From NCBI RefSeq assembly GCF_018499875.1, contig NZ_JAHBAY010000002.1, positions 588,886 to 652,885 on the forward strand: a DNA stretch of 64,000 nucleotides. Reading direction: 5' to 3'. Position 1 is the stretch's first letter; each line of letters begins with the position of its first letter. The translations under genes and the position numbers were made by a program. Source of the stretch: Kineosporia corallincola. GTDB taxonomy: Bacteria > Actinomycetota > Actinomycetes > Actinomycetales > Kineosporiaceae. Under the pieces are notes generated by a model, which worked only from the letters and a program-made list of their open reading frames with translations, made no database searches and was not told the origin of the DNA. This document shows, piece after piece, positions 17,727 to 26,491 of this stretch.

Positions 17727-19564
17727 CGGCCCGCCCCGGCCCTGGAACCCTCGCCCGCAGATCCCGGACGGGCGGCGATCACCTCGTCCAGATGCTCCGC
17801 ACGCCATCGGGCCAGCAGATCGTGGAAGGCGACCGGCCCGGGTGAGTAGTTCAGCGGCCGCACGGTGCGGCCCTCGCCGTTGTAGTAGCCCGGGGTGCAC
17901 TCGGCCTGGAAGACCGTGGTGTCCACCGCCACCTGCCGCAGCGTCGCCTGCCACGACTCGGTCGCCTCCGGGCCCGGCTCGACCGTACGCGAGCCCAGCT
18001 GCTCGGCGCGGCCCACCACGGCGGCGATGTGCCGGGCCTGCTCGTGCAGGATGTGCACGAAGTTCACGGCGCTGGCGTTCTGGAGCGAGCCCAGGTGGAA
18101 CAGGTTCGGGAAACCCGGGCTGTAGAAGCCGTGCAGCGTCCGGGGGCCCTCGCGCCAGGTCTCCAGCAGCACCCTGCCGCCGCGTCCGGTGACGGGCAGC
18201 GTCCCGGACAGCACCCCGGAGACACCGACGTCGAAACCCGTTGCGAACACCACGCAGTCGACCTGGTATTCCTGGTCGCCGACGACCACGCCGCTCTCGG
18301 TCATCCGGGTGATGCCGCCGTGGTCGGCGGTGTCCACGAGCGTGACATTCGGCCGGTTGAACGCCTGGAGGTAGTGGTCGCTGAAGCACGGCCGCTTGCA
18401 CATGTACCGGTACCAGGGCTTCAGCAGCTGCGCGGTGGCCGGGTCCTGCACGATCCGGTCGACCCGGGACCGGATCCCGTTCATCGTGTGGGCGTCGAGC
18501 AACTCGTCCAGCAGTTGCTGCTCCTGCCGGGGCAGACCGGTTTCCTGGACGCCGGACAGGTAGGCGCGCTGGAGGCGGGACGTGGAGGTCCAGCCGTCCT
18601 GGATCATGTCCTCGTCCACCGGTTCCCCGGTGATCGAGGCCAGGAAGTTGTCCATCCGCCGGCCCTGCCAGCCCGGTTCCTGCTGCTGGAACCACCGCGG
18701 GTCCAGGGGACGGTTGTCCCGGACGTCCACCGTCGCCGGGGTGCGCTGGAACACGAACAGGTGCTGGGCGTCCCGGGCCAGGTGCGGGATGACCTGGACA
18801 CCGGTGGCCCCGGTACCCACCACGGCCACCCGCTTGTCCCGCAGCCCGGTCAGCTCGCCGTCGGCGGTGCCCCCGGTGTAGGCGTAGTCCCAGCGGCTGG
18901 TGTGGAAGGTGTGCCCCCGGAAGTCCTGGATCCCGGGAATGCCAGGCAGTTTGGGCTGCGACAGGGACCCCGGGGAGACCACGACGTAGGTTGCCCGCAT
19001 CCGGTCGCCGCGGTCGGTCTCGACCAGCCACTCGCCGTCCGGGTCCAGCCAGCGCAGCGCCGTGGCCCTGGTGTGGAACAGCGCCTCGGGATACAGGCCG
19101 AAGTGCTCGGCGAGCGCCACCGCGTGACGGCGGATCTGCTCGCCCTGGGCGTACCGCAGGGCCGGGATCGTTCGCACTTCCTCCAGAAGCGGCAGGTAGA
19201 CGGTGGATTCGATGTCGCAGTGGATGCCCGGGTACCGGTTCCAGTACCAGGTTCCACCCACGTCACCGGCCTCGTCCATCAACCGGACCCGTTCCAGGCC
19301 AGCCTTTTTCAGGTAAGCGGCAGTGAGGAGACCACCGAAACCGCCGCCCACCACCAGGGCGTCGACCCGGTCCGTCACCGGCTCCCGATCCGCCCGGGGA
19401 ACGTAGGGATCCGTCGCATAATATCCGAACTCACCTGCGGCGGAACGGTATTGACGAAGTCCGTCCGGCCTGATCCGGCGGTCACGTTCCCGCCGGTACT
19501 TCGCCCGCAGCACCTCCAGGTCAATGCCGTGAATGCTGTCGGAGAGGGGGGTCTGGCTCACCAC
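17723..19564 (-). CDS. flavin-containing (Baeyer-Villiger type) monooxygenase
   Basis: About 613 residues from the GTG at 19564. First Rossmann motif ALVVGGGFGGLLTAAYLKKA, then GDVGGTWYWNRYPGIHCDIE, the Baeyer-Villiger fingerprint FRGHTFHTSRWD, second Rossmann motif VAVVGTGATGVQVIPHLA, and CVVFATGFD. This is the arrangement of cyclohexanone/steroid-type BVMOs, which insert oxygen next to a ketone using FAD and NADPH. Divergent from a MarR gene, with an imperfect palindrome between, and translationally coupled to the SMP-30-like gene. Confidence 0.92.
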   Translation of the reverse strand: MVSQTPLSDSIHGIDLEVLRAKYRRERDRRIRPDGLRQYRSAAGEFGYYATDPYVPRADREPVTDRVDALVVGGGFGGLLTAAYLKKAGLERVRLMDEAGDVGGTWYWNRYPGIHCDIESTVYLPLLEEVRTIPALRYAQGEQIRRHAVALAEHFGLYPEALFHTRATALRWLDPDGEWLVETDRGDRMRATYVVVSPGSLSQPKLPGIPGIQDFRGHTFHTSRWDYAYTGGTADGELTGLRDKRVAVVGTGATGVQVIPHLARDAQHLFVFQRTPATVDVRDNRPLDPRWFQQQEPGWQGRRMDNFLASITGEPVDEDMIQDGWTSTSRLQRAYLSGVQETGLPRQEQQLLDELLDAHTMNGIRSRVDRIVQDPATAQLLKPWYRYMCKRPCFSDHYLQAFNRPNVTLVDTADHGGITRMTESGVVVGDQEYQVDCVVFATGFDVGVSGVLSGTLPVTGRGGRVLLETWREGPRTLHGFYSPGFPNLFHLGSLQNASAVNFVHILHEQARHIAAVVGRAEQLGSRTVEPGPEATESWQATLRQVAVDTTVFQAECTPGYYNGEGRTVRPLNYSPGPVAFHDLLARWRAEHLDEVIAARPGSAGEGSRAGAGR

Positions 19565-19675
19565 GCCGTCCTGTCCCGAGCCCGAGAGGGCAGCCGCCAA
19601 CCACGGCCGTCACCCGATCCGATCACCCGCGGGGCAACCCTCTCGATGCGTCGTCGCTCGATTCGTCGGTGCAAA

Positions 19676-19700
19676 AAACTTAGCACTGTTCTAAGCGTTT
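19676..19700. promoter_or_regulatory. candidate MarR operator
   Basis: Inverted repeat CTTAG / CTAAG, 7 bases apart, extended outward by A-tract and T-tract (AAAA...TTTT). It is AT-rich against a GC-rich background and lies between the divergent BVMO and MarR genes. Confidence 0.55.
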
Positions 19701-19737
19701 TGCCCGATATCTTCCCGACGTCGCCATACTTGACGCC

Positions 19738-20223
19738 ATGGCAGTCACCAAGGATCATGCGCCCGGCGAAAGAGTCGCTCTGCTGGCCGATATCGCGGAA
19801 CTCGTCCGCCTCTCAGAAACCGCCGCGTTGCCGCTGGCCCTGCGCAATCTCCTGGAGACCGACCTCACCTTCCAGCAGCTGAAGGTGCTCACCGTGCTGG
19901 TCTCCAGTCCGGGCGGATCCCCCCTGGGCGAGCTGGCCCAGACGTTCGGGGTCTCCCTGGCCTCGATGTCCACCATGGTCGACCGGCTGGTCTCACAGCA
20001 CACCGCGCGGCGCGACGTCGACGCGAGTGACCACCGGGTGCGCCGGGTCCATGCCACCGCACCGGGACGTGACGTCGTGCGCAAACTGGTCAACGCACGT
20101 CCGGAGTTCGCCGACGACATCCTGGCCCGGCTCTCCCTGGACGATCTGCGGGCCCTCACCCAGGGCCTGCGGGCCGTCACCGTCGCCGTCGCCGAACTGC
20201 GCCACACCACCGGCCGGGACTGA
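19738..20223 (+). CDS. MarR-family transcriptional regulator
   Basis: 161 residues. The winged HTH GELAQTFGVSLASMSTMVDR, then LVSQHTARRDVDASDHRVRRVHAT, is typical. Divergent from the BVMO/SMP-30 pair, which it probably represses. It converges on the SUKH-domain gene, with a hairpin between. Confidence 0.88.
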   Translation: MAVTKDHAPGERVALLADIAELVRLSETAALPLALRNLLETDLTFQQLKVLTVLVSSPGGSPLGELAQTFGVSLASMSTMVDRLVSQHTARRDVDASDHRVRRVHATAPGRDVVRKLVNARPEFADDILARLSLDDLRALTQGLRAVTVAVAELRHTTGRD

Positions 20224-20249
20224 ACGGCTCACCACGACGGCGACCGCGA

Positions 20250-20269
20250 GCGCACCACCGGCGGTGCGC
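20250..20269. terminator. hairpin between convergent genes
   Basis: Seven-base GC stem GCGCACC/GGTGCGC with a 6-base loop between the ends of the MarR gene (20223) and the SUKH gene (20278). It could end both transcripts. No U-tract, as is common in high-GC actinobacteria. Confidence 0.5.
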
Positions 20270-20277
20270 CTCACATC

Positions 20278-21462
20278 TCACCCGAGCCCGCGCGCCTGGC
20301 TGAGCAGCCGGCGGCGCCGATCAGCGGTCATGATCGGCCCGAGTTCCTTGTCCCAGAGCAGTCCCAGCGGGGCCAGGTGCATCCCGGTCTGCGGCGTCCA
20401 TCCGCCCAGACCCGCCAGCACGAGGCCGAATGCCTCGTCGTCCCGGCCCGAACGCACCAGCTGCCGGGCCTGCTCGACGGTGCGGGCGAAGGCCGGGGTG
20501 CGGGAGAAATCGGCGGTCAGGCCCCGCTCGAAACGGTAACGCACGGCGAGTTGCCGTGCCATGGAGGCAAATTCGGGTGGTGAGCTCTGGGTGAACGAGG
20601 TCATCCGGTACTCCTGGCCGGCCGCGGGGTCGAGGGCCTGGATGACGAGCAGTGGCAGCAGGTCGTCCTGCACGGCCGCGTCGCCGGTCACCGTCCGCGA
20701 GCGCCAGATCAGTTCGGAGTGGTCGGCGTCGTTGCCGGTCAGGGCGGTGACCTGGATGGCCAGGACCTGGGCGCGTTCGTCGCCGAAGCGCCCGGCCTGC
20801 TCGAAAACGTCTTCCTCGTCGCGGTTTCCGTTCAGCAGGAGCTGGTAGGCGTGCTCGACCTGGTCGGCGATCTCGGCGTGGGTGCGGCTGCCGGGGGCGT
20901 CGAAGTTCAGGAAGGTGGCGTAGTGGTCTTCCAGTTCGGCCCGGAACGACGGCTGTGGTTCCCCGGCGCCGGGGTACCAGCTGGTGAAGCCGACCGCGGT
21001 CCATTCGCCGTTCGTGGTGCGGGCCGGGTCGAGCAGGAGACGGTCGGTGCCGGTGTTCAGCAGCAGGCTGCGGCGCAGCAGGGGCGGGCCGTCGTCGGCG
21101 TCCGGCGGCCAGGCGCTCCCGGCGTCGTCCCAGGCCTTGATCAGGTCGGGGTCCAGGTCGCGGGTCCAGCCGAGGTCTTCGACGGCGCGGATCGCCGCGA
21201 AGTCCATCGACAGGGTCGGCCAGCCGTCCGTGACCGTGTAGAACTCGCGCAGGGTCGGTGGAAGTGTTTGCCCCAGGCGGGTTTCGGTGCGGGCGATGGT
21301 GGCCTGGCCGACGGGTGCGGCGCCGATCCAGCCGCTGCGCCGCATCCCCTCGCTCACCTCCAGGCCGATCGCGTCGGCCTGGTCGATCGCCTCCTGGCTC
21401 CAGCGTTCCAGCCAGGTGCGCAGGGTGAGGTGGGTCAGCAGGCTGCGGGGCATGATCGTCAC
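20278..21462 (-). CDS. SMI1/KNR4 (SUKH) domain protein
   Basis: 394 residues, starting at a GTG (21462) or an ATG nine bases later. Residues 40-190 carry SUKH features: SGWIGAAPVGQATIARTETR, LGQTLPPTLREFYTVTDGWP, and LLLNTGTDRLLLDPARTTNGEW. The C-terminal 200 residues are helical and not recognised. SUKH domains are often immunity proteins in toxin systems (established knowledge), but no toxin lies beside this gene, and the extra C-terminal half is unusual for a stand-alone immunity protein. Could equally be a regulatory or housekeeping SMI1/KNR4 protein. Confidence 0.72.
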   Translation of the reverse strand: MTIMPRSLLTHLTLRTWLERWSQEAIDQADAIGLEVSEGMRRSGWIGAAPVGQATIARTETRLGQTLPPTLREFYTVTDGWPTLSMDFAAIRAVEDLGWTRDLDPDLIKAWDDAGSAWPPDADDGPPLLRRSLLLNTGTDRLLLDPARTTNGEWTAVGFTSWYPGAGEPQPSFRAELEDHYATFLNFDAPGSRTHAEIADQVEHAYQLLLNGNRDEEDVFEQAGRFGDERAQVLAIQVTALTGNDADHSELIWRSRTVTGDAAVQDDLLPLLVIQALDPAAGQEYRMTSFTQSSPPEFASMARQLAVRYRFERGLTADFSRTPAFARTVEQARQLVRSGRDDEAFGLVLAGLGGWTPQTGMHLAPLGLLWDKELGPIMTADRRRRLLSQARGLG

Positions 21463-21567
21463 GATACCCAGGTCCGGGTGATGGCCCTGGCGGTGGCGGA
21501 CGGGTGTGTGCCGGCTGCCTGGGTCGCGGGTGGTGGGCTGGGCCGGATCAGGTGGCGGGCATGCCGA

Positions 21568-22026
21568 TCAGGACCGCCGGCCGGCCATGAGCCGGCGCAC
21601 CTCGTGGGCGAGGTCGAACGACGGGCCGCCCACCAGGTCCCAGGCCCGGTAGATGCCGATGACGAAGCAGGCGACCACCAGCATGGCGATGGTCTCCGCG
21701 AGGCCGGCGTCGAGCGGGTGGCGGTGCAGGCGCACGGCGGCCGACAGCTGGAACACGAAGACCGCTGCCAGGCCGATCAGGAACACCGCTTCGTGGATCC
21801 GGCTCGCGGCGAGCGCGTGCAGACGTACCAGTGACAGCAGTGTCGCGCCGACGAACAGCAGACCGGCGACGGCGACCACGATCGTCGCGACGGCCAGTCG
21901 GCCGCTGGGCACAAGCGCGAACAGTGAGACGGTCAGGGCGTTCATGAAGGACGTCAGCGCGGCCGAGGCGCGCACGCGGTGGATCGGTGCGGCCTGCTGG
22001 TTCTCGGCGAAACGTGGCTCGGACAC
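21568..22026 (-). CDS. small four-TM membrane protein
   Basis: 152 residues with four hydrophobic helices (ALTSFMNALTVSLFALVPSG, ATIVVAVAGLLFVGATLLSL, AVFLIGLAAVFVFQLSAAV, IAMLVVACFVIGIYRAWDLV) and a basic C-terminal tail. No family recognised. Neighbours give no hint of function; the SUKH gene lies downstream on the same strand after about 100 bases. Confidence 0.65.
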   Translation of the reverse strand: MSEPRFAENQQAAPIHRVRASAALTSFMNALTVSLFALVPSGRLAVATIVVAVAGLLFVGATLLSLVRLHALAASRIHEAVFLIGLAAVFVFQLSAAVRLHRHPLDAGLAETIAMLVVACFVIGIYRAWDLVGGPSFDLAHEVRRLMAGRRS

Positions 22027-22444
22027 GGTCAGTACCTGCTCGATCAGTTCGCTTGAGCCCGCCCGGACCAGTGGTGCTCAGATCCGGCGTCCGAAAGGCA
22101 CAGCAGAAGGAGGCCAGGCGGAGCAGGCCCCGGGAATACGCCTGCGAAAGTCATGGCCAACGCCGGCGTGATGACCTGAGAACGTCCTCATTGCTGATCT
22201 ACGCCAGCCTGCGGATCAGCTCAACCGTGAATGCGCTCAGACCGAACGGCGGTACCGGTCACGTCCGATGGCTCGCGCCAGGGACCCGGCGGCACCGCCG
22301 CGGCGCGCTGAGCCTGACCAAGTGCAACTTGGCTATAGAAGCCAATCACAGCGGCCCAAGCAGGGAGCACCATGATCGCGTCACGGCACCTGACCGCCGA
22401 CACACGATGATGTTCGCACCGGTTCTCTGATAGCCATTGAACGA
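22027..22444. other. no gene recognised
   Basis: About 420 bases. Open frames on both strands lack the strong third-position GC of the flanking genes and no ribosome site or family motif was seen. Confidence 0.4.
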
Positions 22445-23017
22445 TCACGTCGCCGGCAGCGTGGCGTCCAGGAGCACAGCCGCAGCGGCCCTGGCCGCCC
22501 AGGCACCCTGCTGGTCGTCATCCATCCGTGCCGACTGGGCAGCCCCGTCCCACAACAAATGCAACTGTCGCCCCAAAACTCGGGCGTTCATGACGCCAGC
22601 CTGCGTTGCGAGGTCGGTGAAGACACCTCGGATCCATTTACGGTAGGCGTCAGACGCCATGCCCGTGCCCGCCGCATGGGCTTCGGCCGTGGCGTTCGCG
22701 AACGCGCAGCCCTGGTATGCGGGATCACTGCTGAGCTCGATGAGAAAGTCGAAGACCCCGAGCAGACGGTCCCGGGGCGACTGATGACGGTTGATGGCCC
22801 GCTCGATCCCTTCGCCTATCTCGCGATGACGGGCTTCCAGGTAGGCGGCGATCAGACCGTCCTTGGAGCCGAAACTACTGTAAAGCGTCGCCTTGGCGAC
22901 CCCGGCCGCAGCGATGACGCGGTCGATGCCGACCGTGTGCACCCCTTCTCGGTAGAAGAGATCGTCCGCAGCGGTTAGCAGCCGTTCCTGGGGCGTCGAC
23001 GGAAGATCAACGGGCAC
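22445..23017 (-). CDS. TetR-family transcriptional regulator
   Basis: 190 residues from a GTG. HTH: GIDRVIAAAGVAKATLYSSF, then GSKDGLIAAYLEAR. The C-terminal part (GCAFANATAEAHAAGTGM, later LWDGAAQSARMD) matches the group of TetR proteins whose ligand domain carries a GCxFxNAxxE motif. Likely partner of the nitroreductase 0.8 kb away, see the paired operator-like sites at 23474 and 23763. Confidence 0.87.
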   Translation of the reverse strand: MPVDLPSTPQERLLTAADDLFYREGVHTVGIDRVIAAAGVAKATLYSSFGSKDGLIAAYLEARHREIGEGIERAINRHQSPRDRLLGVFDFLIELSSDPAYQGCAFANATAEAHAAGTGMASDAYRKWIRGVFTDLATQAGVMNARVLGRQLHLLWDGAAQSARMDDDQQGAWAARAAAAVLLDATLPAT

Positions 23018-23473
23018 GGCGTGACCCTAACGTGCGGCCCGGAACGTCGCTACAAGGCAATCGATGATGAGACGGCCGGGTAGCCACATCACTCCACCGT
23101 GGCCTGTCGGCGAGACGCACCGCGATAAGCAGGGCTACCGGAGCAATCACCGTCATTCGAGGCCACACGGGCGACCATGGGGACAGCGGCATCAGGGGTC
23201 GGCTGCCCTGCGTCGAGCGCGCGAGTGGGCCAGACTGCGATCTGCCCCGGGAACCGCGTACCGACCTCATATCGGCTATCAGATATGGCCAGACGCCGCT
23301 CATTTGGACCGCCTCGACAGTCTCCGACACCGATGGGGATGTTTACCGGGTCCATGACAGTCAGCACGAGGCAGCATCGGCCGGTAACGCGACGTGCGCA
23401 TGAACCGGGACGGCGAGCCGTGGCCGCAAGGCGCCCGGCAGGCGACTCCACGATGTGTCTTCGGACTCCCCAA

Positions 23474-23493
23474 ACCATACAGACCCGTCTGTC
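23474..23493 (+). promoter_or_regulatory. operator-like site 1 (CAGAC-2-GTCTG core)
   Basis: Contains the palindrome CAGAC, two bases, GTCTG, within ACCATACAGACCCGTCTGTC. It matches the site at 23763-23782, read in reverse, at 17 of 20 bases. Confidence 0.6.
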
Positions 23494-23762
23494 TACCCGG
23501 CAAGTGGCCCGCGTCCATGAGGAACCCGCGCCTACGTCTGAATCATCGCTCTCCGGCAGGTCCAAAGGCAACTCCATGAAACGCTTCCCGTGCTTCGCAG
23601 AACGGCACGGCCCTACGCTCCTCGAGCGGCGGCGGATCCTTCATGCAAGCCGGAGCGACACGGGAAGCGAGATCCGAACACGCCGCGCTACTTGAAGCGA
23701 CGCTGATCACACGGCCGTAGCGGGATATTGGCCCTTCACAGCATGGCCGCTCTAGATTCATC

Positions 23763-23782
23763 ACCAGACAGGTCTGTATGGT
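23763..23782 (-). promoter_or_regulatory. operator-like site 2 upstream of nitroreductase
   Basis: Second copy of the CAGAC/GTCTG site, inverted relative to the first, 40 bases before the nitroreductase GTG. The position suits repression of that promoter by a TetR-family protein, probably the one at 22445. Confidence 0.65.
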
Positions 23783-23821
23783 CGGCGCAGTCCATCACGC
23801 CACCACCACCTGGAGCACTCC

Positions 23822-24499
23822 GTGACCGAGAGCACCTCATCGAAGACCCTTGGCCTGACCGCGGACGAGGTCCTGACCACGACCCGCGCCGTACGCAGAC
23901 GCCTGGACCTGACCCGGCCCGTACCCAGAGAACTCATCCAAGAAGCGGTAACCGTCGCCACCCAGGCCCCGTCCGGCCGCAACCAGCAGCAGTGGGACTT
24001 CATCTTCGTCGACGATCCGGCGACCAAGGCGACGATGGCCGACCTTTGGAGGGCCGGGCTCGCCCTGGGCAACCCCTACGAGCACCATGGTCTGTCGATC
24101 CCCACCCGAGGAAGTTTCGCCTCAGCCGAGTGGCGGCGAATCCGCAGCAGTCTCGGTTACCTGCTCGAACATCTGCAGGAGGTGCCGGTGCTGATGGTCC
24201 CGGTGGTGAGGGTGCCCACCCGCGCCGAACTGCGCACTGTGCACGGGCAGGCGCACAACTGGGGCTCGGTGCTCCCCGCGGTCTGGAGCTTCATGCTTGC
24301 CGCCCGCGAACGGGGTCTGGGCACCTGCTGGACCATCGGCCATCTGGCCTATGAGCAGGAGATGGCCGATCTGCTGGGCCTTCCCTTCGAAACCACCGTC
24401 CAGGTCGCTCTCACGCCCGTCGCTTATACGATCGGGACGGACTTCAAGCCGGCCTCACGGGCGGACGCCGCTCATTTCACTCACTGGAACCGCTGGTAA
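23822..24499 (+). CDS. nitroreductase-family FMN oxidoreductase
   Basis: 225 residues from a GTG. It shows the FMN-binding pattern of the nitroreductase fold: TTRAVRRRLDLTRPVPRELI, VATQAPSGRNQQQWDFIFVD, then the C-terminal GLGTCWTIGHLA and LGLPFETTVQVALTPVAY. Full length. It reduces nitro-aromatics, quinones or unsaturated compounds with NAD(P)H; the physiological substrate is unknown. Probably controlled by TetR through the two CAGAC/GTCTG sites. Confidence 0.9.
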   Translation: MTESTSSKTLGLTADEVLTTTRAVRRRLDLTRPVPRELIQEAVTVATQAPSGRNQQQWDFIFVDDPATKATMADLWRAGLALGNPYEHHGLSIPTRGSFASAEWRRIRSSLGYLLEHLQEVPVLMVPVVRVPTRAELRTVHGQAHNWGSVLPAVWSFMLAARERGLGTCWTIGHLAYEQEMADLLGLPFETTVQVALTPVAYTIGTDFKPASRADAAHFTHWNRW

Positions 24500-24834
24500 C
24501 TGCCTGCCCGTCAGCGATCCGGGTGCAGGCAGCGAAGCCAACCGGGAAGCGTTCTGCTCATCGGGCAATACGAATGTGCATACCGTCCCACGAACCCGCC
24601 CAGCCGGATTGGCGTTCCCCACCTCTCCGCGTTCGTCGGGGGGACGTGTTGGGCAGTTTCGCACCCAGCGCATTCATGCGCTCACCGCAATCGCCGTAGC
24701 GGCTCATCGCGGGCAGGGACGCTTCACAAACTCGGAAACGTCAAACAGAACAACACTGCACACGCAATTCATCATCACGCAGGGTCTTTCCGCACCGTCG
24801 GGCGATCTACTGGAGACGGACAGCAGCGACCGCC
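24500..24834. other. no gene recognised
   Basis: About 330 bases between the nitroreductase and the transposase relic, with weaker codon bias than the neighbours. I saw no usable reading frame, repeat end or promoter. Confidence 0.4.
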
Positions 24835-25213
24835 GGCCAGGATGCCGGCCTGGTCCAGGATCGTGAGCAGGTCACGGACAGCGGGGATTTCGTTGCTGCG
24901 AGGGCGGCAACGGCGATCTGGCCCAGCACGGTGCAGCGGCGCAGACCGAGCCTGGCTAGCAGGTCCGGTCGGTCTCGGCGGCCTATTCTGCCACCGCGAC
25001 GAACGAGCAGGCTCCGGCCAGCGTGGCCGCGATCCCGGCGGCCAGCGCACCTGCCGGACGGTGACGCTGCCCGCGACGCGCTCGTGGATCCGCGACCTGG
25101 CCGAGCAGATCCAGCCGTGCCTGTTGCTGCGCAACAGGTTCAACAATGGGCCCAACGGTCTCAGGAATGCCTGGATCGACAGCAAGAACGGTGAGGGCGC
25201 GAGAGGATGACAT
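24835..25213 (-). pseudogene. ISAs1-family transposase remnant
   Basis: On the minus strand the N-terminal zone reads LLGQVADPRARRGQRHRPAG, then ALAAGIAATLAGACSFVAVAE, as in ISAs1 transposases (DPRxRRGxRH, AGARSFxAIxEW). The next codon is TAG where Trp is expected, and a frameshift follows (LLARLGLRRCTV). The sequence then jumps, in another frame, to SNEIPAVRDLLTILDQAG, the block that precedes the first part of the catalytic core. Most of the middle and the whole C-terminus are gone. Dead element with at least one stop, two frame changes and a deletion. Confidence 0.65.
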
Positions 25214-25323
25214 GGCGGATGCTGCCCCGGATGCGATGGATCGGTGTGGTAACCCCGATCAAAACCGTTCAGGCCGCATCCGTCACCATTCGGACATGGC
25301 GTGGAACGCCACAAACTCCCAGC

Positions 25324-25658
25324 TCAGAGCCCGATAAAACGACCTTGACGGGCCCCTGCGTGCACCTCGGTGCTCTCACCGTCAGGAGCCGGTACGAGGA
25401 ACCTTTGCCCGGTTGGGACGTCGGTGTCTCCCACGCAGTGCCAGCCAATTTCCTGTTCGGGAACCTCGTGGTCGGTGCCGGCATCCCCTTCGACGCTCCG
25501 GCCGAAGGAGCTGTCGCCGTCCAGTGACCGCGCCCTTCCGCGGTGGTGCGCACCTCGTCCAGGTGCGCCATGAAGGTGGGCAGATTCTCGAAGTTCCGCC
25601 AGAAGGAATAGATCTCGGATCGTAGTTTGCGGATCGTGGTCGTAGCGGTGAGATCCAT
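25324..25658 (-). pseudogene. frameshifted SRPBCC (cyclase/dehydrase, COQ10-like) gene
   Basis: From the ATG at 25658 the frame reads MDLTATTTIRKLRSEIYSFW, RNFENLPTFMAHLDEV and GHWTATAPSAGA, the typical start of actinobacterial SRPBCC polyketide-cyclase-like proteins. Near 25505 the homology moves one frame (GRSVEGDAGTDHEVPEQEIG, then W, GDTDVPTGQRFLVPAPDG, STEVH) and then ends early. One base seems to be missing in the GGCCGGAGC stretch, and the usual C-terminal 40-60 residues are absent. Homologues commonly sit beside the zinc ADH and the small protein found just upstream here, so it was probably part of that cluster. Confidence 0.62.
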
Positions 25659-25779
25659 CAGGCACCTCCAAGGAACGATTGCACGAAAACTCATTGTTTC
25701 AGCTTGTTTCGGCACGCGCTTCAGCGTGGGATCGCCGCCCGCCACCTGGCTCCGGCGTCGCCTGTCCCTTGGTCACGGG

Positions 25780-26439
25780 TCACTGGCCAAGGTTGGTGAC
25801 GAGGTTGATGGCGACGGCCAGGACGCCGGTGCCGAAAAGGTAGGACAGCAGAGCGTGCCCGAGCGCCACCCGGCGGATCCGGGTGGAGGCCGGCTCGGCC
25901 TCGGGGACGGCGAACGACATCCCTATCGTGAAGGCGAGATAGGCGAAGTCGCTGTAGGCCGGTGGCTGGCTCTGCTTGAAATCAATCCCTTTCGCGTCAG
26001 GCTCGTCGAGGTAGTACAGCCGGGCGTACTTGAAGGCGAACACGGTGTTCACCAGCGCCCAGGACAGGATCACCGCCAGAACGCTCAACAGCACGGCGGC
26101 ATCCTGCTGGCTGCTGGACTGCACGAGGGCCACCACGACGGCGGCCAGACTGGCGACGGCAGCCAGCAGCACCCAGACGTCGGTGGAGCGGGATCGGTTC
26201 TCTTCCTCGGCCAGTTCCTCGGTGGCGGCCGCGTCCCGGTTCCAGCAGATGCGCCAAACCCAGGTCAGCAGAACCGCAAACGCCACCGTCCAGGCCGTCA
26301 GAGCCGCCAACTCGGGTGCGGCCAGTACCGCGACGGCGGCCGCAGCCGCGAGACCTGCGGCCAGGCTGATCAAGGTCCGGCGCGCCGAGAGAACCCGGCC
26401 CCCCGGCGTGGTACGCGTCGTTTCCGTCGTGGTTGTCAT
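25780..26439 (-). CDS. DUF1345 membrane protein
   Basis: About 219 residues from the ATG at 26439, with AGGG a few bases upstream. Five hydrophobic segments. The family signature PPAYSDFAYLAFTIGMSF appears near the C-terminal third, followed by RRVALGHALLSYLFGTGVLA. Biochemical role unknown. It lies 52 bases after the alcohol dehydrogenase, same strand, and is probably in the same transcript. Confidence 0.88.
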   Translation of the reverse strand: MTTTTETTRTTPGGRVLSARRTLISLAAGLAAAAAVAVLAAPELAALTAWTVAFAVLLTWVWRICWNRDAAATEELAEEENRSRSTDVWVLLAAVASLAAVVVALVQSSSQQDAAVLLSVLAVILSWALVNTVFAFKYARLYYLDEPDAKGIDFKQSQPPAYSDFAYLAFTIGMSFAVPEAEPASTRIRRVALGHALLSYLFGTGVLAVAINLVTNLGQ

Positions 26440-26491
26440 GGTCGCCCTGCCCGCCACCCTCCTTGGTCATACCACGCTGGAACGACGGCGT

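Larger units (their letters stand above)
23018..23821. other. 800-base intergenic region with two operator-like sites but no gene
   Basis: No open frame here has convincing codon bias on either strand. Between the TetR gene and the nitroreductase it holds two copies of a 20-base site in opposite orientation. The rest may be eroded coding sequence, but I cannot assign it. Confidence 0.45.

Noticed and set aside
22221..22448. 75-codon minus-strand frame
   Set aside because: No ribosome site, mixed codon bias and no similarity pattern; probably chance.
23089..23577. 162-codon minus-strand frame
   Set aside because: Composition is unlike neighbouring genes (many Arg/Cys/Ser, weak third-position GC) and two operator-like sites lie in or beside it.
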